DNA of 64,000 nt, from assembly GCF_001417965.1 (NCBI RefSeq), contig NW_018384700.1, positions 301,979-365,978 on the forward strand, read 5' to 3'. The notes under the pieces were generated by a model. It did no database searches, was not told the origin of the DNA, and saw only the letters and a list, made by a program, of their open reading frames with translations. The translations under genes were made by a program, and so were the position numbers. Positions 40,301 through 50,809 of the stretch are shown piece by piece. This DNA comes from Exaiptasia diaphana (lineage: Eukaryota > Cnidaria > Anthozoa > Actiniaria > Aiptasiidae). The number at the start of each line of letters is the position of its first letter. The stretch's first letter is position 1.

Positions 40301-42237
40301 CACCGTTTCCATCATTTTGTTCTTGGCTTCTTCTATTTGTTCACTAGAACAACCATCTTGAACCATCTTCCTCAGCTTTGATGCAAACTCTCTGTGCTGA
40401 TTGAATCATAAAGAATAGTTAAATAGAAAATGTTGAACATGTATGAATTCTAGTGAGAATAAACTAAAGAGCAATATTGACTTTCTCAGTCTTTTAATAA
40501 TCTCCCTTAATAACATGTGAGTGTTCGTTTTTGTGTGACTATTTGATGTTTTCAGAACATCCAGTTTCCAAGATCCAACTATAGTACTAGTATCAAAGCG
40601 TAATGTTCTTGATTCAACTCTTTATTGTTTAGATATTATTGCATTCTTGACTTTAGATATTCATGTACAGTATATAATATGTTACTACGCTGATTGAAAT
40701 GTAATGTGGATTACACTTATTCAATAATTGCTAATAAACTATAAACCAACCTTATTATTGAGGATATTATTCATCCTACGAGAGCTGCTTGCACTATGTG
40801 AGTCAGGCCAGACAGCTTTAGGTATAAGACCATACTTCTCAACCAAGTTCACCAACATATCCCATTGTCCTCCATCATTCATTGGGTTACTCAATAAATA
40901 CGACATGAGACGTCCATCAGGCTCCTCTCCCTTCTTAGCAAGCTCAACATATGCATTGATAAAGAAATAGGATCTCTCTATCTTGTCCCAGAAGAACAGA
41001 TATTGTTGACTGAATTCAAACTCATCTAAATTCATCTTCTGTACAAACTTTTGCCTCATGCAGTTAAACAGTGCATAGATCCAGCAACGTCCTGATGACT
41101 TTTGATTGGTCATGGGTTTTACTTCATTCACCTATAGTTTACATCAATTGTATGATAATATTGATACTTGATTTCCTTAAAAATGCTCAAAAGTCTCTAC
41201 TTAGGGCCAGTTATACAATGCGTGAATAGTGCCATCCACTGGATTACCCTAATTATCCACCAGATAAAATCCATTCAAAATCTATGAATTGGATGACTTT
41301 AACTAGCCTTTGTACAACTGGCCCCTGTATAATGTAATGAAGGCTGTTGAGAGCTAATTATTTTTGCACAAAAGGTGAAGATTCTAGCCATTTACACTAG
41401 AAGTTTAATGGGTCAAGTCTTAGTAAACTATCTTCAATAGTGGAAAAGCAGGGTAGGGAGGTTTGTTAGTGAACACACATATTTTCTAATGCTAAGTTAT
41501 ACATGTAGTTAACAAATATATGATAGGATATTTTGATGATACAATGGCACCAACTATGGTAAATAACAGAACACACACAAAAAAATCCCAGAAAAAAAAC
41601 ATTGCAACCACAATATGTACTTTCATTTAAAAATGCTCTCGACCAATCAGAAATCGCAAAAAATATACTATTGTGGTAAAAATTTGATTTGACATTTAAG
41701 CTTACTGGAACCTTGACCTTGAAAGTCTTGAACATCAAGTTTCTGACAAGTGGAATTACACTTCAAATACACTTCCGGTTTTACTTTAATTGATTTTATT
41801 TTTTGTTTTGAGCATAATCTTGAGATGGATTATTTAATACGGGCTAATTCTCAGTAAAACCATTTTTTGTGTTCGTGACGTGGACACAATACAAGCTTAC
41901 AAACCCAATGATCATGTTACAACAAACTGTAGAGTTAACTTAGAGTTCTATTGGTTTAAACGATATATTATTCCTTTTACAATATTCAACAACTAACATT
42001 ACATATGTCTAGGAAGGTTTCTAAACGCCTCAAATTTAAGTTTAAGATTTTTGTTGTATGGCGTCTTAAGCTTACCTTATGAGTGAAAACATGATTTGTA
42101 TTCTCGATGGCTTGCCGGTCAAGGCAAAGCTCAAGTAAATCAGTCTTGGTTCCTAAATTCAAAGACAGTTGATTCTTCGCATCTTTACTGAACTCCGTTT
42201 GGCATTTTGTGATTAAATCGCTACTTATTCCCGTCAT
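37327..42237 (-). CDS. BLMH: Bleomycin hydrolase (C1 papain-like cysteine aminopeptidase), complete
   Basis: Eight exons: 42076-42237, 40751-41131, 40304-40396, 39837-39992, 39113-39265, 38475-38542, 38035-38158, 37327-37632, giving 480 residues (human 455). The catalytic triad is intact: Cys70 in NQKSSGRCW, His367 in GESLMTHAMT, Asn408 in WRVENSWGDD. Other hallmarks are FEFSQQYLFFWDK, NDGGQWDMLVNLVEKYG, GKPPETFTWEFYD and AVWFGCDVGKHF. The family forms a cytosolic hexameric barrel with active sites facing inward and trims peptides. Human protein ends PAWDPMGALAE, and this end acts as a clamp in the active site; here PAWDPMGALA is followed by a 14-residue extension, CVQCDEHGHKSAKL. A short acidic insert precedes WRVENSWG. 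The gene is convergent with SRRM2. Confidence 0.96.
37866..37919. repeat. Direct duplication, about 26 bp
   Basis: TACCAGTAAATAATATGCAG plus GCAAAG occurs twice in direct succession in the last BLMH intron. Confidence 0.9.
38720..39092. mobile_element. Foldback element in a BLMH intron
   Basis: TTATTTGACAGAGGATTCTCTTGTGCAA near the left end pairs with TTGCACAAGAGAATCTGTTGTCAAATAA near the right, continuing outward through TTCAAAGCAAA. The interior carries ATACAGGGTTAGTCTCAACTC, shared with the element near 21021. Confidence 0.7.
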
Positions 42238-42459
42238 TTCTTTGCTGTCTTCTCAGTAGATATAAAGTTTATATGTTGATATGGACCATAATGCACCATG
42301 ATTCCAAAGGAAGCCCAACCATTTCTTTTCCAATAGCCAGTTGCCGATAATGTACCGACCAATCTGACCACATAGTTTGCTTAATCCCTTACTCTACTTC
42401 AAACCGAATGTATAAGGTGCTATAAATTGATTTGCAGAGCTTCAATGCATAACAGTACA

Positions 42460-42701
42460 TTAAAGGGACACTGTCAATGGATGACATGCGCGGTATTAAA
42501 CAGTCTCACCTCTAACGGACTTTGAAAGTATTACCTTCGAGGTAAATCATTTTGTGGTGCTTTTGACACACTTTGGAATATTCTAGATCTGTTTACGTTT
42601 ACGAGCTGATTTATGTCGCGCCAACTTGGAGTCATAAACTTGAAAACACTAGCCTTTTCAAGTTTACTCGCGCATGCGTGCCATTGACAGTGTCCCTTTA
42701 A
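42460..42701. mobile_element. TTAA-flanked MITE with GGGACACTGTCAATGG ends
   Basis: TTAAAGGGACACTGTCAATGG at the left is mirrored exactly by CCATTGACAGTGTCCCTTTAA at the right, 242 bp overall, just upstream of BLMH. The interior has no coding capacity. TTAA at both edges would fit a piggyBac-type target duplication. A shorter relative lies at 52525-52696. Confidence 0.85.
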
Positions 42702-44317
42702 CTAGTGATGACACATTTCTCTGAGCCAAAATGCCACACCAACTCAATAATTTGACAATAATAAAGCAAAATCTTTATTATTTAGGAAGGCATTCGCACA
42801 AAAAACACGAAAATATTGCAGAGAGAACGTTGTTGTGTTTTTACAAGTCCAAGTGCACAATCCAGGACAGCGGTTTTACAACTTACTCTTATGACGTCAT
42901 AATCGCTAATGATCTGATTAGTGATGATTAGTTATGTTCTCGTAAAACAAGATACAATGGAAGTGCGATTCTTAGCAAAATGTTTTTATTATAGGAGCCT
43001 CACAGAATCGCAACTAGGGTCGACGGACTCAATAAATTAGAAAAGGCTTTAGCTAATTGCATGGGAATCTAACTACATATTGAGGTAACAGAGATGTTAA
43101 TTCTGATTTTGTTAAGTTTTTGTCATTTTAGATTTTTGTTGACAAGAAGATAGATAGATATGCTTAATCACAACATTCAACCATCACCAAATGCCTGTAT
43201 TTTATAATATTTCAGAGTCAAAATCATAAAGTTTATACCACATTTATCTAAAACCATCACCAGTATGAAAGGCATTGCATCCCTTACAATCATTATTTGA
43301 TAGATGAGAGTTCTAGGGGTGTGCTGCCGGTCCCCTCGGACTGGTTTTACTGTTTCGAGAAAACAGCTGATTCCTGTCGCAAATCTCCACTCTCCACACC
43401 AGTACACCGACCTAATATCGTAGCAAGAAATGTTACTGAATTTTTGCAGTCATTCGTATTTTGCAGTAATTTAGAAGAATGGTGGTTAAACTAGCTTTTT
43501 GTGCAATCTGAATGTTTGTTTTGGTACAATCTTGGATGTATTTTTTTACGCACATGCATACCATATAGTTAAGGGGCCCATTATAGGTTGACTTAGAGAA
43601 CAAGTTCGCTATTGACTTATTTATATTTAAGGTAACTCAAGGGGGTCATGAGTATTAGTAATCATCATATGAGAACTTGGTACAAGGTTTACCGCAAAAT
43701 TACATGATAATTTAAATAGATCAAAATAAGTCCCGTAACATTAGCAAAGCCAAACACAGCCAAGTGTTTTAGTGAGGAGTTTCCGAACAGCAATTCTGAC
43801 TATCTAAAGGTTATAAAGGCCCACCTACATCCGGCAACCTTTGCGCGATATTTTCTTTTAATAAGTGTAAGTGTTTCTTCAGACTGGACGACGGCCCAAT
43901 GCAATTTCATCGTTAGATATCGGGATTAATATACGTTGTCGTACACAGTTCATTTATCTGTGTTCGTTTACAATGCAAGCAGCCCAATCATAACTTATGA
44001 CTTGCGCGTAATCAAGTACAGCGGTTTTACCGCACACTTTTATCTCGTCATGATAACTAATGATTTTGTTGATTGTGTTCTCATCCAAGACGGATGTACA
44101 ACAGTACACCCAGAGACTTAAGCTCTATTTTCGAATTCAAAGAATCTAACAAATATCAAGTATATTATTACACGTAGCAGATAACTTAGATTTTTTTTAT
44201 TTGATTTTAGGGTTTGGCTCAGCCTGACAAAATTGAAAAAAGATTTATTATTCAAAGCTGCAGTGTGATGTTTTCTCCATATATATTAGGAAAGACTACT
44301 GCTTTCAGAAAAGATAT
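42702..44317. other. Gene-free region with a diverged duplication
   Basis: No gene is supported. ACAGCGGTTTTAC..C..ACTYTTAT..CGTCAT.AT occurs at about 42870-42910 and again at about 44020-44062, with weaker similarity on the left side, so about 120 bases look duplicated 1.15 kb apart. TTTATT at 44244-44249 is AATAAA on the minus strand for the first galaxin-like gene. Confidence 0.45.
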
Positions 44318-45215
44318 TCAGCAGGTTTTCTTGAAAAATGTCCCTTTTATAACTCCATCGCAACATTTTTTAGTTTTCTTGTAGAAGTAGTGACCATCGC
44401 AGCATCCATACTTGGATTTGTCAATTCTTCTTTTCCCACAGCATTCATGAGTCTCCAAATTGAAAAGCTTTCCATTGCAACAGCCGGTCGTTAAGGAATT
44501 ATAAACACCACAGTCCAATATCTCGTCCTGTATAACATTGCTTTCTGCAAGTACAAAAATATACCAGATTTATAGTCATTGATACAAATCAAATGAAGAA
44601 ACCATGAAATATTATCCATTACATTAAGATAACTGTGATAGTGGCCTCAGTGAAATCGAAGTGACGGAAATAGGTCAATAGTCGCCATGATGGGTTTTCA
44701 TTTATTTGAAACAAAGTTATGAGTTAAAAGCGTAATAAAGCGTGATACACACACACACACACACACAAATCGTGCATAATATTAGAGTGTAGTAAAGTGT
44801 ATAGCGCCAATCGTACGCTAAGGTATGCTATTCATAATTACTTTTATACGTTAAGGGTTAAGAAAGCGCGCTTTTATTTTAGCGAGGTAACAAACCATTA
44901 AATGTTTAAAAATGCAAATTGTTAAAATGGCGCCAAAATATTCCCGGCGTCTTTATCGGTGTCTTTCAATAGTTGCACGACTATAATCAAGATGAATATT
45001 GGTATGTGTATGAAAAATGCAAGTTTTAAAGGTGTGTGTAAATGAGAGCGACAGCACAATCTTCAAATTTCATGTAAATTAATACATTGCCTGTGCTCTT
45101 TCTGGACCTTACCAGTACGTCGTGTTAACAGCTCTTTAAGGAATCGCCGTTCTTCTTTATTGAACCCTCTTACGCTGAGCACAGCCAGAAAGAGAACCAC
45201 CACAAGTAGCTTCAT
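44318..45215 (-). CDS. Galaxin-like secreted double-cysteine protein 1
   Basis: Two exons, 45113-45215 and 44318-44544, give 109 residues. A signal peptide (MKLLVVVLFLAVLSVRG) is followed by a basic stretch, NKEERRFLKELLTRR, that could be a propeptide. The mature part has ten Cys, eight of them in CC pairs: GCCNGKLF, HECCGKRR, YGCCDGHYF, KKCCDGVIKG, then a final KKTC. The CC-x-G-x-(L/Y) spacing with H-x-CC is the galaxin pattern; galaxins are extracellular proteins of the coral skeletal organic matrix and related epithelial secretions. This one is much smaller than classical galaxin, with two to three repeats, and is lysine-rich. It shares intron position and phase with 49320-50154. The exact role is unknown; a peptide with another extracellular function cannot be excluded. 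Confidence 0.75.
44746..44767. repeat. (AC)n microsatellite
   Basis: A run of about ten AC dinucleotides lies within the intron of the first galaxin-like gene. Confidence 0.9.
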
Positions 45216-45573
45216 CTTGTTGCAAGTCGACCTCACGATGGATCTTGTTATTTGTCAATGAGACGACTGAGTGCATTTCTTTTATAGATGGACTTTTTGT
45301 TTACACGCTCGCATCAGAGATTATGGTTTCAAAGGAACAAAAGAATATGCACTTCTATGTATTTGAACTTCGACGATCTTTGATCACCGCACCAATGGAC
45401 CTAATCGGCTAACGGCTAACCTGTGGGAAAAAGAACTTTTGTTTCTAAGAATTCAACTGTGAAATGAAAATAAAACGAACAATGAAACTTACTCCCGGGT
45501 GATGGTTTGAATTGGGTTGAAGCCGATTGGATTGGTTGGTAATTCAAACCGACCAAATATAACCGACCAAATA
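45216..45573. other. Upstream region of galaxin-like gene 1
   Basis: This should contain the promoter. AACCGACCAAATATAACCGACCAAATATAA at the right edge is a short direct repeat beside the LINE fragment. I see no gene. Confidence 0.35.
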
Positions 45574-46018
45574 TAATTTGCTTGGGTGATTTAAATTGCG
45601 ACATACTCCATCCTCTTGATAATGGTAAAGAAGGCAGAGCATGGTTAGATATATGTGACATTTATGATCTTGAAAATCTTATCAAAGAACCTACTAGAAT
45701 TTGTCGCACCAAGGAAACATGTTTAGATATCATAGCCACGAATGTTCCAGGATTTGCATTACAATCAGGAACATTGATTACAGGCTTGAGCGATCACAAG
45801 ATGAGTTACACTGTTACACTGTTCTCAATAATTGTCTTCAAGGCAGAGCACCTTCCTCTGTTAAAAGTCTATTTAAAGAAAGAAAAACCAGATATAACCT
45901 TAGAGGGAGTAATATATTTTCATTACCAAAAGTAAATAGCACTAAACATGGACTCAGATCTTTTCGTTATTATGCTGCAAATAAATGGAACAGCTTACCA
46001 GAGGACACAGTTGTGTAA
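45574..46018 (+). mobile_element. LINE remnant: endonuclease fused to ORF end by internal deletion
   Basis: The first part encodes the end of an apurinic-type endonuclease domain: LGDLNCDILHP, DIYDLENLIKEPTRICRT, TCLDIIATNVPG and the catalytic GLSDHKMSY. After about 45815, in other frames, it jumps to the protein's extreme C-terminus: CLQGRAPSS, KTRYNLRGSNI, GLRSFRYYAANKWNSLPE. The whole reverse transcriptase is missing and a frameshift separates the parts. The family is CR1/L2/jockey-like. Confidence 0.85.
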
Positions 46019-46700
46019 AGAAGATAAGAGGACATATAGGGCCAGTGGCGGGACACTCCCTGTCCCTCCCCACCCCCTCCCCTTCCGTTTTCTCCCTCCC
46101 CCCTCCCCTAGAGCCGCCACGCAGGCTATGCATAGTGTATAAAGGCCTACAAGAAAAAGCATATCAGGCATAGGGAATATGTTTGTGTCTAAGCACTCCT
46201 TTAAAGTGATACGCAAAAACGATCAGACTGTCAATATCTATATATGTAGCTTTAAATGTCTCTTCCACACCAAACCGTTATATATAGTGCTATTTCTTTC
46301 CGGCATTTCGATGTTCATTTTTCTTCACTACTCGAAAGGCATAAGGCACAGGGATCCCGCGTGTATTAGTCGAATGATGTGAGGACGAGGTTCCCCGGAG
46401 CCTCATTTTCCAGTCAACCAGAATATCGAAAGTGAGCTATTAGAACAATTTATATTGTAGATAGAGGAAATTACATGGGCGCGCGTAGATACGGATTTTA
46501 TCTTCGATTCAGTTCTGATATTCTGTTAGTATCATGTAAGACATGTAATTACATATGAAAGCAAATATGTTGTAAAACACATTTTTTAGAACTTCCACTA
46601 TATAGAGAAACTAGTAAAAATATCAATTTACTAAATGGAGAAATGAGGTATTTCACTAGATATTATATGATAAAGTATTTTATTACAGTTCGTATTGAAT
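46019..46700. other. Gene-free region
   Basis: About 46050-46130 is strongly CT-rich (CCTCCCCACCCCCTCCCCTTCC), ending CCCTAGAGCCGCCACGCAGG, a repeat-like phrase also hinted at near 490. The rest is AT-rich and I see nothing further. Confidence 0.4.
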
Positions 46701-46786
46701 TAGTCTCCTCGCAGCCGTTCTTAGTGGCGGGCTCCCTGGGGCGGGGGACAGGGAGCCCGCCACTAAGAACGGCTGCGAGGAGACTA
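46701..46786. mobile_element. 86-bp perfect palindromic MITE with 9-bp target duplication
   Basis: A 37-bp arm starting TAGTCTCCTCGCAGCCGTTC is repeated exactly in inverse after a 12-base G-rich loop. GTATTGAAT lies immediately on both sides (46692-46700 and 46787-46795). The perfect arms and intact duplication mark a recent insertion. A 9-bp duplication is typical of Mutator-like elements. Confidence 0.9.
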
Positions 46787-46795
46787 GTATTGAAT

Positions 46796-47914
46796 ATGTA
46801 GCGGACGATGTATAGCACAATGTTAAATTTTACTTTATTACTAGTCTTTTTCTTTATTGTTTACATTGTTTTATTAAGCAAGCAGCAATAAAAGTATATA
46901 GCAATATAATCCACCAGCTTTATTACATAATTACAATATATACTATAGTTCATTATCCATTAGCCTTTCTCTAACATTTTCATTCGATTCCCATAAGATA
47001 ACAGTTCAAAGTTCATAAAACGTTGCAAAGTCGCCCATATATCCATGATAAACTACAGTAGACCCATCTAGAGGCAGCGTATCAACTTCGCTTTCGTCTC
47101 TTCTGGGTTTCACTTCCTCAAAACCATCAATGTAACCAAACATACTTAAAGGCTTCTTTAGTGTTTGGCTCGATTTGTTAATGGCCGGTCTTTGGTCGTT
47201 TGTGGATTGTGTTTGATCAATCCTGAAAGNGAAAAATATACAAAATTTAGGATTAGGATTCTACAGCGATTAAANATCGAGCGCGCTATGTTGGGTTTCC
47301 TGTGTTTGGTAATTTTTGAATACATGTACATACCAAACATTGAACGACCTTTTGGCCGATGGGACTTTAAAAACCGGCATTTTAGCCATGCGTTGCTTTT
47401 TCCATCTAGTGAAAAAGATCATAATTAAGGACAGGATGAGACGAACGATTTATAAAGTCCCGACAAAGATGGAAAACTAGTTTGCGCGCGCGTTTACTAA
47501 TTTGCTTGACAAGGTGTGCGTGCGCAAGCTTTATCATTTTTGCCCTCCCCAATCCCCTCGCTTTAAATGAGCAAAAACTAAATGAATCCCTCCGCTGCAT
47601 TCATTTTCATAATTGCACATATAAACTAACATACTTTTTTACAACGCTGGTCAGACCAAAGAAACGTATTTGAGTTTTCATTTCTGATTTGCTTTACTGA
47701 TTATCAAAAGTTTTCTGTTGAACGTTTGAATGTTCGTAAGCAAGTGAACGTAATCTCGCGCTGTTGGGTTTTTATACCCAATAAAAAGCGCGCGCTGTTT
47801 GCGCTTCCCACGGCCAATCACATTAAAGATGAAATGTCGTGGATTGCGGTGTCTAGAGTAAAAAATCCAGCTCGCGCAAAATATAAGCGCGCTCGGCATT
47901 CTGTGTGCTTCCTG
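46796..47914. other. Gene-free region
   Basis: AT-rich to about 47100, then several GCGCGC-rich stretches (47485-47525, 47785-47800). GTTGGGTTTTTATACCCAAT near 47763 is a short inverted repeat. Open frames here lack domains. Ns at 47230 and 47274 break sequence quality. Confidence 0.35.
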
Positions 47915-48580
47915 TCAGACCAATCTCGAGCCCAGAGTGTTCACGGCAATGTCAGCGGTATGCTGACGCCCGAAAGACTCTCAGGGGGGAATCGACCATA
48001 GGCCACCTAACTATTTCTTGAGAGAAAGAAAAAAAAAGAAAAGAACGAATGAGCATGCTTTTATCGCATATTTTATCGCACGCGCTTTTTGGATTACCTG
48101 TGGTATTACGTCATGCATGATCCCTTTGGATTAAAAACTAGTCTGACAAGGTTTTGATCCTGCGGGATAAGGGATCATTGACGTAATACTTCATGTAACT
48201 CGCAATTTGCTAAGAGTGCCCGCAGATAACAGTACTTTAGCGTAATGAAGCGTGCGCATTCGTTGTTTTCTTTCTCTCAAGCAATAGTTACGTGGCATAT
48301 GAATCGACTGGATTTGCGACGCTTTTCCGTCGCAAATTGTGCAAATGAGGTCAATTTTGTTTTCTGCTTTTAAGGCATTAAAATAACAAAAAGAAGAAAG
48401 TTTAGCACGCAGTTAAAACAAAAATGTGTGAAAACATGTGTGGTTGTGTGATAAAATTATGGTGTTTTGCTGCGCAAAAGACTGGTACGAATCAAGAAAT
48501 AACGCATTCCCCCAGAGTCTCTCACGCATTGACATCCGCTGGATGGCAGAAGTGCGGCCTCTGGGTACGAGATTGTGTTT
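47915..48580. mobile_element. Composite repeat with CCAATCTCG..CCCAGAG ends, host of a nested MITE
   Basis: CCAATCTCGAGCCCAGAG at about 47920 is the inverse of CTCTGGGTACGAGATTG ending near 48577, and about 70 bases inside each end also correspond in inverse (GAGTCTYTC, CCGCTG). The same end sequence lies at 13420-13440. A second element is inserted in its left part. Confidence 0.6.
47997..48300. mobile_element. hAT-like MITE with 8-bp target duplication
   Basis: GAATCGAC flanks the element on both sides (47989-47996 and 48301-48308). The ends are imperfect inverted repeats: GGCCACCTAACTATTTCTTG against CAAGCAATAGTTACGTGGCA, continuing through GAGAGAAAGAAAA and AACGAATG. At 304 bp with no coding capacity, an 8-bp duplication suggests the hAT superfamily. 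Confidence 0.8.
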
Positions 48581-48690
48581 TTCTCTGGGTGCCTGTAATA
48601 TATGTATACGTCCACTGCTATGTTGTCATAGAAACGCCATGTGACGTCATAGTGAGGATTTTCTAATAATCCTGGATACTCCCCTGACCA

Positions 48691-49043
48691 CAGGCAGCCC
48701 AAGCTAAGCATTTAACTAGCAGATTATAGCAATATCTATAATGCATGTAAATACTAAATTTTTGAAAGAAAAAATAAGTAAAAAACATTTGTCTTACCTT
48801 ATGATGTGGTCTTAGTTATGAATTAAGGCGTAATTTGCCGTTTTTCTTTGATATCTCCCCTCCTTTACTTATATCACTGATATCAAAGAAAAACGGCAAA
48901 TTACGCCTTAATTCATAACTAAGACCACATCATAAGGTAAGACAAATGTTTTTTACTCATCTTTTCTTTCAAAAATTTAGTATTTACATGCATTATAGAT
49001 ATTGCTATAATCTGCTAGTTAAATGCTTAGCTTGGGCTGCCTG
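48691..49043. mobile_element. Near-perfect foldback, arms of about 165 bp
   Basis: From CAGGCAGCCCAAGCTAAGCA at the left to the inverse TGCTTAGCTTGGGCTGCCTG at the right, the two arms match almost base for base around a loop of about 25 bases centred near 48867. A transcript across it would form a long, nearly perfect double-stranded hairpin. Confidence 0.9.
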
Positions 49044-49319
49044 TGCCCTGACGTACTTTCATGACATCATTCTCAGTTCTTGGATTACACCGTCTTTGAT
49101 GAGGGACTTTGAAAAGTGCTTGCAGTCCTATGTTTTAGGGATAGATAGTACAAATTTCACTCATACATTTTATTTCGTTCAATGTTTGCGATTCGATGTT
49201 TGTCAATGTAACAATCCCTTGATAGGTTTATTTCTCAAACTAGCATACAAAAATATAATGCAAATTTACTCTGCAATATTGCTTTACATGTGATTAACCC
49301 GTGACTCGATCACTATTTT

Positions 49320-50154
49320 TTACCCATGAATGACAAAAGGACTGCAGTATTTGGTAAAGATTTTCCACTGAATTTTCCCTTTGCAGCACTTTTTGAAACG
49401 CCTCGAATAAATGACAGCGCTGTTTCCTTTCCTGCAACAGCCATGGGTGCAAGGATCGTACCGTTTCCCGCCACAACGGTGCTTCATGATAACCTTCTTT
49501 TGGCAACACGCATGTGTCTTGCGAACATACAGCTGACCATTGCAGCAGCCACTTTTCAAGATGTTATACAAACCACATTTGAACCATTTCTTTTCTGCAA
49601 ACCAAAAAACAATTTTATTATAACAATAGCTATGTTCAGACTTAACTGATTCCAGCGGTAATAGGACGGAATTAGTTTTACTTCGCAATCAGTAGAGGCT
49701 AAACCGATCCCTGGAGCCGCACAATGAACTCTAAAAGGCACGAAAGTTTTGTCTAGTTAGTGGCTGTCTTGGCATTGCTTTTGTCGCCCGTTCAATTAAA
49801 TTTGACAAATCAAAAACCTAAAGTAGTACGTTAAAAATTAATTAGGTCCGCTTTTTTATCGCTTCATAGTTGATGAAGAAATCGCTCATTCCATTATTAC
49901 CTAGTAGTCAAAATCAGCTCCAACTGAAATCAAATACGCCTCGACCACAAGAGAATCTCCCTCACCCTCCCATGTATAGCTTGACTATAGTCAATGACAT
50001 ATGAATTGTGATTCTATAATTATATAGGAATAATTGATTGATATTTACCCAATGCACTGTAAGTTTTGGCATCTTTCAATTCATTTTGCCTGTTGTCCAG
50101 TGCTTGTGCAATAGCCACGCACGCAACAGCCAAGAAAACAAGAGAACGTCGCAT
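49320..50154 (-). CDS. Galaxin-like secreted double-cysteine protein 2
   Basis: Two exons, 50049-50154 and 49320-49594, give 126 residues. The signal peptide is MRRSLVFLAVACVAIAQA; a short spacer (LDNRQNELKDAKTYSALG) precedes the cysteine-rich part. It has twelve Cys, eight of them as CC pairs: SGCCNGQLYVRKTHACCQKK, then KHRCGGKRYDPCTHGCCRK, FKKCCKGKIQ and a final KYC. The intron splits a codon in phase 1 just before the cysteine domain, as in the gene at 44318-45215, so the two are paralogues. The CC-x-G-x-LY and H-x-CC motifs are galaxin-type. The protein is very basic. Role inferred only as extracellular or matrix. TTTATT at 49227-49232 is AATAAA for this strand. Confidence 0.75.
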
Positions 50155-50809
50155 GATTGTTTCAACTGAAAATAGGAAGTCAGCACGTCTGGTTGGCTGA
50201 CTTTGGATAGTTATTTTATTGGAGATTCATTTTATGGAGATTGCTATTGCAAAAGTGAAATACACACACGGGAAGCTTGCATTTCCTGAGTTGTCTGAGT
50301 ATCGTGAAGTGTATGCTGTTGCTGCTGCTGTTATTTGTTTGTTAATTTTCATTTTCATTTTCAGTGTACTAGGATATATTTACAGTTTAATTGTTCAATT
50401 TACTCAATTCCTTTCTCTAGATAGAGACGAACATTGCAGCTATACTTTTTCTTTTTTATACTTTATCTATAATTTTTTGAATAGTATAATGGGTGTTTAC
50501 CCATGACCCCTAATAAAGAGATGATACTCAAGAACGTGCAGAGTAGCGAAAGTTTTGTCTAAGTCAGCATTTGTAACTTGCTTTTGTCTATAGACTATAT
50601 ATATTGGTCATGGTATGTCAAGGAAAACATCGTATCTTGATCAACATTGAATCTACATTTTTTCATGAAGATTCATTCTTTTCCCTTTTTCGCTCTCTCT
50701 TTTTTTTCTTTTTTTCTTTTTTTTTTCACCACACTACATTTCAATTTTTCATTGCTTTTTTGAGTCACTACAGACTCAAAGCATTTTTGATATAACAATA
50801 TTTTCTGTT
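50155..50809. other. Spacer between galaxin-like gene 2 and the glycosyltransferase
   Basis: Contains the galaxin-like gene 2 promoter and the glycosyltransferase 3' end. A 95-codon hydrophobic frame on the plus strand (50219-50506) has no support from splice sites or family and is not called. About 50690-50730 is a T/C-rich tract. Confidence 0.4.

Noticed and set aside
44318-50154. Calling the cysteine-rich pair venom peptides
   Set aside because: The adjacent-Cys CC-x-G and H-x-CC spacing fits galaxin repeats better than the cnidarian toxin frameworks I know.
50219-50506. 95-codon plus-strand frame with a hydrophobic stretch
   Set aside because: AT-rich, no family, no splice partner, and it starts in the likely promoter of galaxin-like gene 2.
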